Shown piece by piece: positions 7,527 through 13,678 of a stretch of DNA of 15,582 bases. A model generated the notes under the pieces. The model made no database searches, was not told where the DNA came from, and saw only the letters and a list, made by a program, of their open reading frames with translations. How positions within the stretch are numbered: the stretch's first letter is position 1; every line of letters starts with the position of its first letter. Made by a program: the position numbers and the translations under genes. The DNA is from Acholeplasmataceae bacterium UBA6235 (GTDB taxonomy: Bacteria > Bacillota_I > Bacilli_A > Acholeplasmatales > UBA5453), in assembly GCA_002441525.1 (NCBI GenBank), contig DJWH01000085.1, positions 8,954-24,535 on the forward strand. The letters run 5' to 3'.

Positions 7527-7832
7527 ATGAAAGCACTGTTTCATATCGACGAAAGACACAAATGGCCATTATTATCGATGAATATCAAGAATCTATTACA
7601 AGTTAGCCCTGTAATTAACATCGCTGTGGTCATCAACTCAGAAGCTGTTGAACTATTCATTAAATCTACTGTGAAGCTTGAACCCAATGTGAAATACTAC
7701 TTATGTGAGAACTCTATTAAGACGAGAAATCTCAATCCAAACGATGTTTTACCAGGTACTGAAATCGTGAAGAGTGGTGTCTATCAGATTGTCTTATTAC
7801 AAAATCAAGGTTATGCTTATATAAAACCGTAA
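7527..7832 (+). CDS. DsrE-family protein
   Basis: A 101-aa small alpha/beta protein of the DsrE/DsrF/YchN type, a family that includes sulfur-relay proteins and many stand-alone members of unknown role. The pattern is an N-terminal beta strand (MKALFHID), a helix, a second strand (IAVVINS), then the strand and Cys C60 in YYLCENSIK, where the reactive Cys of such proteins is often found. The C-terminal LQNQGYAYIKP is typical. GAGGAG lies 6 nt before the ATG and the gene is 15 nt after the glycosidase, so it is the last gene of that operon. Its stop codon is inside the terminator. No partner sulfurtransferase genes are visible nearby, so a sulfur-relay role is unsupported. Confidence 0.75.
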   Translation: MKALFHIDERHKWPLLSMNIKNLLQVSPVINIAVVINSEAVELFIKSTVKLEPNVKYYLCENSIKTRNLNPNDVLPGTEIVKSGVYQIVLLQNQGYAYIKP

Positions 7833-7849
7833 ATTGATACGGTTTTTTT
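7823..7849 (+). terminator. Intrinsic terminator after the dsrE-like gene
   Basis: AAAACCGTA (7823-7831) and TACGGTTTT (7838-7846) form a 9-bp stem with a 6-nt loop. A T run (7843-7849) follows, then C and four more T. The gene's TAA lies at 7830-7832. Confidence 0.88.
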
Positions 7850-7859
7850 CTTTTCTTAA

Positions 7860-7868
7860 TGTTATAAT
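7860..7868 (+). promoter_or_regulatory. Extended -10 promoter of the lipoprotein-NERD-helicase operon
   Basis: TGTTATAAT is a perfect extended -10 element (TGn plus TATAAT, 7863-7868). The 17-bp-spaced -35 position reads CGGTTT and is poor, which is tolerated by extended -10 promoters. Predicted start near 7875 and leader of about 18 nt containing GAGG (7881-7884). Confidence 0.65.
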
Positions 7869-7892
7869 TGAATTAATGACGAGGTTAATCCA

Positions 7893-8300
7893 ATGAAGAA
7901 AATATATATAATTCTATTTTTAATGATCATCACTTTGAGTGGTTGTCAAAATAACGGTACCATCGTAAGGTATTCAGATGATTTATCCATCAAACAGGAT
8001 GGCATCATTTATTTGGTGGATAGTTTCTATGAGAATGGTACCAATCTAACCTTTAGAATATCCATTGAGAATACCACCGATGAGTCACAAACCTTAAAAC
8101 TCGAAGACTTATTCATCACTCGGTTATCCAACGAAGTGGGATACCCAGTGAATTGTCGTATTTTCGACAATGAAGTCACAGTTTCATCAAAGTCGAAACA
8201 AAACTTATCGTGTGTGGTTGTATTACCAACATCGATTGAAGATGAACACTACAAATTAACATTTAACCAGTTTGTTTTTAACTTATTTGAGAAGAGATAG
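7893..8300 (+). CDS. Small lipoprotein, unknown function
   Basis: A 135-aa exported lipoprotein. The signal peptide has MKK, a hydrophobic core (about 4-14) and the lipobox LSGC with lipidated Cys C18. The mature part of about 118 residues is strand-rich (alternating hydrophobic stretches such as LTFRISIENT and NLSCVVVLP) and looks like an immunoglobulin-like beta sandwich of the kind found in DUF4352-type lipoproteins; this is a fold impression, not a family match. C94? and other Cys in the mature part could form a disulfide, but I cannot establish pairing. It is first in the operon, 14 nt before the NERD gene and with no terminator between, so it may belong to the accessory locus or simply be a neighbour. 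Confidence 0.8.
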   Translation: MKKIYIILFLMIITLSGCQNNGTIVRYSDDLSIKQDGIIYLVDSFYENGTNLTFRISIENTTDESQTLKLEDLFITRLSNEVGYPVNCRIFDNEVTVSSKSKQNLSCVVVLPTSIEDEHYKLTFNQFVFNLFEKR

Positions 8301-8314
8301 AGGCACCCAATTTT

Positions 8315-9055
8315 ATGTCAAAAAGAAGACAATCCCCTTTAGATGCATTAATCGAATTAATCGTTTATACCATATATGCATTCTTGTATTTAGCGTTTCG
8401 ATTGATTGCTTTTGTGTATGATTTAGTCACATTTTATACCTCACAATATAAACTAAAATCAGGCAATGGATTTTTCGTAACATTGATGAATAAAGGTTTC
8501 TATGGTGAATTTGTGTTGTATAGAAAATTAACGAAAAAACTTGGTAAAAAGGCAGTGTTAACGAACCTTTACCTAGATTCTAAGAACACAGAAACCACAG
8601 AAATTGATGTTTTGGCGGTTACTCAAAAAGGCATCTATGTATTTGAAATGAAAAACTATGGTGGCTATATTTATGGCTCACAAAAGGATCAATATTGGAC
8701 ACAAGCCATGAATCGTTTTGTTAAACATAAGTTCTATAATCCGTTAAGACAAAACTACGCACATATTAAAGCTGTTGAAAGCTATCTACAGATAGAAAAT
8801 AATCAAATTTTACCACTTATAGTGTTTTCTAATCGCTCGAAGCTTTCCAAAATCAATGTTGGTGAACATGATAAAGTATTTCAATTTAAAGACGCTTTAA
8901 GATTTGTGAGTAAAGTAGAGAAAAAAGGCAATATTGTTTTCACTAAGGAAGCGGTTGTACTTCAACTTGAAAGACTGATTGAAAAATCAAATATGCCAGA
9001 TGAAGTGAAACAAAAGCACATTGAAGAAGTCAAGCTACTACAAAATCAAGCATAA
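8315..9055 (+). CDS. Membrane-anchored NERD-domain (nuclease-related) protein
   Basis: A 246-aa protein with an N-terminal hydrophobic hairpin or long helix (about 10-43) followed by a NERD domain (about 58-175), a relative of the restriction-endonuclease-like fold. The expected pattern is present: GxxGE at 61-65, the strand with E96-I-D98 (TEIDVLAV), E111-M-K113 in VFEMKNYGG, and a downstream Gln (Q130 in the WTQAMNR stretch). These fit the (E)xD...ExK metal-dependent nuclease site, so nuclease activity is plausible. The C-terminal 70 residues are helical and charged. AGAGG is about 11 nt before the ATG, and the HKD-helicase gene starts 11 nt after the stop, so the two are co-transcribed. 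Anchoring a nuclease-like domain at the membrane next to a nuclease-helicase suggests action on incoming DNA (inference). Confidence 0.85.
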   Translation: MSKRRQSPLDALIELIVYTIYAFLYLAFRLIAFVYDLVTFYTSQYKLKSGNGFFVTLMNKGFYGEFVLYRKLTKKLGKKAVLTNLYLDSKNTETTEIDVLAVTQKGIYVFEMKNYGGYIYGSQKDQYWTQAMNRFVKHKFYNPLRQNYAHIKAVESYLQIENNQILPLIVFSNRSKLSKINVGEHDKVFQFKDALRFVSKVEKKGNIVFTKEAVVLQLERLIEKSNMPDEVKQKHIEEVKLLQNQA

Positions 9056-9066
9056 GAGGTAGAGTA

Positions 9067-12000
9067 ATGGAACGAGTTAGATTAATTAGTAATCAGAACA
9101 ATAATCTATTTTACAATTATATCGTTTCCTCAATAAGAGAATGCAACTCATTCCATTTTTCCGTTGCTTTTATTTCTACTGGAGCTGTTCAGCTACTAGT
9201 GGATGTACTAGATGAAGCGAAGAATAAAGGCATAAAGGGCAGAATACTAACCACAGACTATATGTTTGGCACTGATCCCAAAGCATTAAAGAGACTTTTA
9301 AAATATCCTAATATTGAGGTAAGAGTCTTTAAAACCTTATACAAAAACATTCGTGGATTTCATACAAAAGGATATCTTTTTGATAAAAATGATCATGTTG
9401 AAGTATCTATCGGATCATCTAATTTAACAGAGAAGGCATTAAAAACGAATCACGAATGGAATCTATCCTATTATTCTAAAGACAATGATGAATTAATTTA
9501 TAGAGTTTATCATGAATTCGATGCTTTATGGGATGATGAGAATGTCATTGTGTTGAATGAGGATTATACACATGAATATGAAAAAGCATATAATCATGAA
9601 AAATACTCAAAGTCTAAGCAACTAGAATTATTTAAACAATTAGCAGAGTTTTTAAGAGACAACACAGACACTGAACTCATTAACACGATCGCATCCAATT
9701 TTGATATTGATCCATCCGAAGTCAATGACTTCATAGGCGACTCGATATCAAGAGACCAAATTAAACCTAATATTATGCAAGAGAATGCATTAGAGTCCCT
9801 TTCTAATCTTAGAAAGTTTGGTGTAAAAAAAGGTTTAGTAGTAGCAGCAACTGGAACAGGTAAGACTTATTTAGCCGCCTTTGATGCCCTACAAGTAAAT
9901 CCGAAAAAATTACTTTTCATCGTCCACAGAGAGAAAATCTTAAAAGACGCAATGAAAACTTTCCTTAATTTAATGGATGTTAAAGCCGGATTATATACTG
10001 GAAATGAAAAAGATCTGACTGCAGATTATATTTTTGCGTCCATACAAACGATTAGTAGAAATAAAAATCTATATCATTTTGCCAAGGACACATTCGATTA
10101 TATTGTCATCGATGAAGCACATAGATCAGCTGCCCCAACCTATCAAAAAGTCATGGAGCATTTCACCCCTGATTTCATGCTAGGCTTAACAGCAACCCCT
10201 GAAAGAACAGACGCTAACTCCATATTTGATTTGTTTGATAATCAGGTTGCTGCTGAAATTAGACTCCGTGATGCTCTAAAGGAAAACTTGGTTGTACCTT
10301 TCCATTATTATGGTATCACTGACGCAGTAACAGACTATAGTGGCATTGATGTAACTAAAGATATTGATGAAGTTGCTGAACGTTTAAATATCAAAGCAAG
10401 AGTCGATTTAATTATTGAGAATATTGAAAAATATGATGTTAGTGGTAGAAAGACAAAGGCTATTGGATTTTGTGCAAACATTAAACATGCCAAATACATG
10501 GCGTCTGAATTCAATAATCGTGGATTAGTTTCTGCTGTTTTGACATCTGAAAATGATGAAAATCAAAGAGAAATAACCCTACAACAACTCGAAGATGATA
10601 AGCATGAGTTATCATTTATTTTTGCGGTTGATATTTTAAATGAAGGTGTTGACATCCCAAGTTTGAACTTGGTTTTAATGCTTCGTCCAACACAATCGCC
10701 AATCATTTTTACTCAACAATTAGGGCGTGGACTACGCCTGTATAGTAACAAGGAATACTTAACTGTTCTAGATTTTATCGGTAATCATAACAAATCTTTC
10801 TTAATACCTATTGCACTGTCTGGTAATAGAACCTATGACCGCGAAGACATTATTTTAGAGACAAATTCCGACTTTATGAGTATTCCGGGCGATACATTTA
10901 TTAGACTAGATCCTATTTCAAAAAATCAAATATTGAGTCAGCTTGAAGCATACAATTTTGATGAAATGAAGAATCTTAAAGAATTGTATTATCATACAAA
11001 AGGAAACAAAGATTCATACCCTAGACTAATAGATTTTGGCCTGGATGGGTTTGATCCAATAAGACTAGTAGAAAAATTTGGCACTTACATTGAGTTTGTT
11101 TCAAGGGTTGAAAAAAGCAATTCAATCGATCAAATTGTAGAAGACAAAGAGACAATGAAGTATTTTAAACTGATAGATTCTCTATTACCTATCAAACGAA
11201 TTCACGAGTATTCTATTTTGGAGTATCTGATTCACAATGAATATCATGGATCACTTATGGAATTAATTAATCATACTTTGATATATCTACATGATTATGA
11301 TGTTGAAGATTTTTATCATGCTATTAATCATTTAAAAGGGGTTTTGTTTGTATCACCTGATGATAAACGATTTAAAGCACTTATTTCAGAAAGAAAAAAT
11401 GAATTATATCTATCCGATGATTTTATTAGCAAATTATCCGATGAAGTATTCAGAGGTTTTGTTTTAAATAGTATTTCTTATGGAATCATTAGATATCAAC
11501 ATGATTTCGGTAGATTTACTAGAAGGTTTCCAAATTTTCTTTACCTTTATCCATATTCAGTTAAAGATGTTGTACAAGTTGGTAGATTTAAGAATCTAGT
11601 GAATATTCGAGAAGGCATTGCATCAAATGGTAATAATATCTACTTATTCGTTAATTTAATTAAAGGTAAAGTAAACGAGTCTATTGATTATAAAGATGAA
11701 TTCATTGACCGCAAAACCTTTCAATGGGAATCGCAAAATAGAACTACACAGCACGGTAAAACAGGACAAGAACTGATTAATCACAAAGAAAAAGGTATTA
11801 ATATTCATCTTTTTGTCAAAAAAGGTGGGAAGAAAACCGACTTATATACAAACAAACTTATCTATTTAGGTACTGTTGATGCTACAGATCCGAAAGGTGA
11901 AAAACCAATTAGGTTTATTTTGAAACTTCACAACGAAGTTCCAGAAGATGTTTATTATAGACTAACAACGGAGTATAAAGATGGAAAAGAAACGAATTGA
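9067..12000 (+). CDS. HKD (PLD) nuclease-SF2 helicase-DUF3427-like fusion protein
   Basis: A 977-aa multidomain protein. Residues about 5-160 form a phospholipase-D-type nuclease domain with one HKD motif (H99-x-K101-x4-D106) followed by GSSNLT (116-121), so it would need to dimerise for a full site. A linker precedes an SF2 helicase: Walker A ATGTGKT (261-267), DEAH (349-352), TATPER (375-380), and motif VI QQLGRGLR (550-557). The region from about 600 to 970 matches the position and style of DUF3427, ending in a block with TFQWESQNRTT (884-894) that looks like a PUA/SRA-type beta module. HKD nuclease plus SSL2-type helicase is a recurrent arrangement in prokaryotic defence loci (recalled, not searched). 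AAGAGGT lies 6 nt before the ATG. The gene is clearly A+T-rich and uses mostly AGA for Arg, unlike the flanks. Its last 20 nt overlap the following NUDIX gene. Confidence 0.9.
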   Translation: MERVRLISNQNNNLFYNYIVSSIRECNSFHFSVAFISTGAVQLLVDVLDEAKNKGIKGRILTTDYMFGTDPKALKRLLKYPNIEVRVFKTLYKNIRGFHTKGYLFDKNDHVEVSIGSSNLTEKALKTNHEWNLSYYSKDNDELIYRVYHEFDALWDDENVIVLNEDYTHEYEKAYNHEKYSKSKQLELFKQLAEFLRDNTDTELINTIASNFDIDPSEVNDFIGDSISRDQIKPNIMQENALESLSNLRKFGVKKGLVVAATGTGKTYLAAFDALQVNPKKLLFIVHREKILKDAMKTFLNLMDVKAGLYTGNEKDLTADYIFASIQTISRNKNLYHFAKDTFDYIVIDEAHRSAAPTYQKVMEHFTPDFMLGLTATPERTDANSIFDLFDNQVAAEIRLRDALKENLVVPFHYYGITDAVTDYSGIDVTKDIDEVAERLNIKARVDLIIENIEKYDVSGRKTKAIGFCANIKHAKYMASEFNNRGLVSAVLTSENDENQREITLQQLEDDKHELSFIFAVDILNEGVDIPSLNLVLMLRPTQSPIIFTQQLGRGLRLYSNKEYLTVLDFIGNHNKSFLIPIALSGNRTYDREDIILETNSDFMSIPGDTFIRLDPISKNQILSQLEAYNFDEMKNLKELYYHTKGNKDSYPRLIDFGLDGFDPIRLVEKFGTYIEFVSRVEKSNSIDQIVEDKETMKYFKLIDSLLPIKRIHEYSILEYLIHNEYHGSLMELINHTLIYLHDYDVEDFYHAINHLKGVLFVSPDDKRFKALISERKNELYLSDDFISKLSDEVFRGFVLNSISYGIIRYQHDFGRFTRRFPNFLYLYPYSVKDVVQVGRFKNLVNIREGIASNGNNIYLFVNLIKGKVNESIDYKDEFIDRKTFQWESQNRTTQHGKTGQELINHKEKGINIHLFVKKGGKKTDLYTNKLIYLGTVDATDPKGEKPIRFILKLHNEVPEDVYYRLTTEYKDGKETN

Positions 12001-12367
12001 AGTAGTTGCAGCAGTATTTAAAAAAGATAATAAATTCTTTTGTGCTCAGAGAAAAGATAAAGGCGAACTTGCAAAAAAATGGGAGTTTCCAGGTGGTAAA
12101 ATTGAAAACAATGAAACACATCAAGAAGCACTTAAAAGGGAAATATTTGAAGAATTATCCGCAGAGATTGTTGTAAAGGATTATATTACGACTGTAATCC
12201 ATGAGTACAAAGGTTTTTTGCTAACGATGCATGCTTATTATTGTGATATCATAAATGGAAATTTAGTTATATCAGAACATTTAGACTCTAAGTGGTTAAC
12301 GCTGGATGAAATGATGGATTATGATTTTGCTGCAGCGGATCTGCCAATTATAAAAAAAATAAATTAA
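11981..12367 (+). CDS. MutT-like (d)NTP pyrophosphohydrolase (NUDIX) coupled to the helicase
   Basis: A 128-aa NUDIX enzyme of the MutT/CTP-pyrophosphohydrolase type, expected to cut (deoxy)nucleoside triphosphates to monophosphate and pyrophosphate. WEFPGGKIE precedes the Nudix box, whose ligands E45, R53, E54, E57 and E58 are in place; the usual Gly near the end of the box is Ser (S60 in EELSAEI), a change I recall as common in this subfamily. The late W105 and the FAAADLPII stretch are typical of MutT. The start ATG at 11981 has GGAG 7 nt upstream and lies 20 nt inside the helicase gene in another frame, so translation is probably coupled. The tight link suggests work on nucleotide pools or modified nucleotides in the same pathway. 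No terminator follows. Confidence 0.88.
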   Translation: MEKKRIEVVAAVFKKDNKFFCAQRKDKGELAKKWEFPGGKIENNETHQEALKREIFEELSAEIVVKDYITTVIHEYKGFLLTMHAYYCDIINGNLVISEHLDSKWLTLDEMMDYDFAAADLPIIKKIN

Positions 12368-12390
12368 TATACTAGATTTTTGCTGATTTA

Positions 12391-12399
12391 TGTTACAAT
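12391..12399 (+). promoter_or_regulatory. Extended -10 promoter-like element before the P-loop kinase gene
   Basis: TGTTACAAT gives an extended -10 with one mismatch to TGnTATAAT. The -35 region is A+T-rich without a clear hexamer at 17 bp. Predicted start near 12406; AGGTGA (12416-12421) serves the ATG at 12428. Confidence 0.5.
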
Positions 12400-12427
12400 A
12401 TTATAGCAACATAATAGGTGATTATTA

Positions 12428-13279
12428 ATGAGTATTTTAATCAACAAAATCGTTTATGAGTTAAAATTAAGAACTATACCTAATATTCATAATCAGTTAA
12501 CTTCATATACAAAACAAAAACGTGATAATGAAATCATCTCTCTTAACTATAATGATCCTGATCTCGTTGAATTTTTCGCCAAGATTCAAGAGTATACAAG
12601 AGTACACGGTAGAAGACAAGTTCCCACTATCGAAGAATTAAAATCTATGGAATTATACCTTAAACAGGCAACAATCAGACTCCCTCGAGAAAGAAAAGCA
12701 ATTATTTTGTTAGGTTTACCTGGCGCTGGGAAATCTACATCTATCCGGAAAATTGGTATCAGTACAGATGATTATTTTACGGTTGATTCAGATATATATA
12801 AGTCTGGGGTTATGAATGAGACTGATAAAACTTGGAGTTTATCACCGCTTCAACAATCATACTTAGGTGGTGTTGATGTCGAACATGTTCATGAGGTTTC
12901 AGCAAAGCTTGCCAAGCTTTCTTTAATTAAGATATTGGAGGCTGGCATAAATGTTGTAATACCCAAAGTTGGAAATTCGATTAAGGGACTAAAGAAACTT
13001 GTAAAACAACTTAATGAAAATGATTATTCAATAGAAATTGTATATGTTCATGCAACAATTAGCACATGTCTTAAAAGAAACCTATCAAGATATTTATCTA
13101 TCAATAAGGATTGCTATCCAAGAATTGTTAATCCTAAATTGATATTTGATTTTGGATATAGACCAATGTATAATTTCTTCAAAATTGAGATAAGCAAAGT
13201 AATTGGAAGTTTTATAATGATCAATAATGAGAAGAATACCCCCTCAAGAATTTATTTTAATTTCAATAAAAAAGCATAA
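12428..13279 (+). CDS. Zeta-toxin-like P-loop kinase with extra N-terminal domain
   Basis: A 283-aa protein. Residues 1-88 are a mostly helical region that I do not recognise. From about 90 a P-loop kinase domain begins: Walker A GLPGAGKST (96-104), then VDSD (119-122), where zeta toxins and related kinases carry the catalytic/substrate Asp pair. The helix with HEVSAKLAKLSLIKIL (155-170), strand GINVVIP (173-179), strand IEIVYVH (202-208) and CLKRNLSRY with R217 and R221 follow in the zeta order. Zeta toxins phosphorylate UDP-activated sugars and block wall synthesis; whether this one does is unknown, and a nucleotide or antibiotic kinase is possible. No epsilon-type antitoxin gene precedes it. 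A 60-aa protein follows after 53 nt. Base composition is as A+T-rich as the helicase. Confidence 0.7.
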   Translation: MSILINKIVYELKLRTIPNIHNQLTSYTKQKRDNEIISLNYNDPDLVEFFAKIQEYTRVHGRRQVPTIEELKSMELYLKQATIRLPRERKAIILLGLPGAGKSTSIRKIGISTDDYFTVDSDIYKSGVMNETDKTWSLSPLQQSYLGGVDVEHVHEVSAKLAKLSLIKILEAGINVVIPKVGNSIKGLKKLVKQLNENDYSIEIVYVHATISTCLKRNLSRYLSINKDCYPRIVNPKLIFDFGYRPMYNFFKIEISKVIGSFIMINNEKNTPSRIYFNFNKKA

Positions 13280-13284
13280 TAGAA

Positions 13285-13310
13285 TATAATTTCAAATATT
13301 GGTGTATAAT
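13285..13310 (+). promoter_or_regulatory. Candidate promoter(s) for the 60-aa gene
   Basis: Two perfect TATAAT hexamers occur at 13285-13290 and 13305-13310, in the gap after the kinase stop. The first has TTCAAT (13262-13267, weak -35) 17 bp upstream inside the kinase gene; the second lacks a -35 but would start the RNA a few bases before the ribosome binding site. A+T-richness makes chance hits likely, so support is moderate. Confidence 0.45.
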
Positions 13311-13332
13311 ATAGTCAAAGGAGGAATATTGT

Positions 13333-13515
13333 ATGCAAAAAGCAATTGTCGCTGAAAATGTAAATGGAAAGTCTCGAGTTAGTGCGAATAAGATTACTAA
13401 TGTTATACGTGTACCTTCAACAAAGATCTACAACCCAATAAAGGCCGAAGAAAAAATAATGGCTAGTAAAGTCACTAAAAGTGAAAAAGAATTTTTAGGT
13501 TCGTTTAAGTTGTAA
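13333..13515 (+). CDS. 60-aa basic protein, unrecognised
   Basis: A short basic protein (Lys-rich, no Cys, no membrane segment, no signal peptide) that I do not recognise. Support for being a real gene comes from a perfect ribosome binding site AAAGGAGG (13317-13324) 8 nt before the ATG, promoter-like TATAAT sequences upstream and a clean terminator downstream. The middle has RVPSTKIYNPIKAEEKI, the end KSEKEFLGSFKL, likely helical and amphipathic. It is last in the accessory stretch, after the zeta-like kinase, and could be an antitoxin, an inhibitor or a regulator of that kinase; nothing in its sequence proves any of these. Known epsilon antitoxins are longer and normally precede the toxin. 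Confidence 0.6.
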   Translation: MQKAIVAENVNGKSRVSANKITNVIRVPSTKIYNPIKAEEKIMASKVTKSEKEFLGSFKL

Positions 13516-13548
13516 TCTGCACAATCTTGAATACAATTTTACATTTAG

Positions 13549-13572
13549 AGAAGCCTTCTAGGCTTCTTTTTT
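13549..13572 (+). terminator. Intrinsic terminator closing the accessory locus
   Basis: AGAAGCC (13549-13555) and GGCTTCT (13561-13567) form a perfect 7-bp stem with a 5-nt loop and a T run to 13572. It is the first convincing terminator after 7849, so transcripts from 7860 onward could run through the whole accessory locus. Confidence 0.88.
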
Positions 13573-13610
13573 CAATTAAATATAAAAAAATTCACTTGAT
13601 TAGATAGTGG

Positions 13611-13639
13611 TTATCAAAAACATATAACTATGTTATAAT
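13611..13639 (+). promoter_or_regulatory. Promoter of the branched-chain amino acid operon
   Basis: TTATCA (13611-13616, four of six) and TATAAT (13634-13639) are 17 bp apart, and the -10 is extended (TGTTATAAT from 13631). Predicted start near 13645-13647. AAGGGAG lies about 8 nt before the ATG at 13679. Confidence 0.75.
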
Positions 13640-13644
13640 ACCAA

Positions 13645-13658
13645 TGTAAACGCTTTTA
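13645..13658 (+). promoter_or_regulatory. Putative cre (CcpA) operator
   Basis: TGTAAACGCTTTTA agrees with the catabolite-response consensus TGWAANCGNTNWCA at all defined positions except the penultimate C, which is T. It covers the predicted transcription start just downstream of the -10, a position from which CcpA represses. This would place amino acid fermentation under carbon catabolite repression. The presence of CcpA in this organism is assumed, not shown. Confidence 0.55.
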
Positions 13659-13678
13659 TTTCGAAGGGAGAATTTTAC

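Noticed and set aside
7366..7569. Minus-strand open frame of 67 codons across the end of the glycosidase gene
   Set aside because: It lies antisense to two well-supported genes, has no convincing ribosome binding site or domain, and is a frame shadow.
11915..12124. Minus-strand open frame over the helicase-NUDIX overlap
   Set aside because: Hydrophobic content arises from reverse reading of Lys/Glu-rich A+T-rich coding sequence; no start signals.
13240..13280. Hairpin-like A/T stretch at the end of the P-loop kinase gene (TTTATT...AATAAA)
   Set aside because: The stem is short and pure A/T with no T tract, so it is not a credible terminator.
7855..13610. Mobile element carrying the defence-like genes
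   Set aside because: No integrase, transposase, tRNA target or matching direct repeats at the edges could be found by eye; only base composition suggests transfer.
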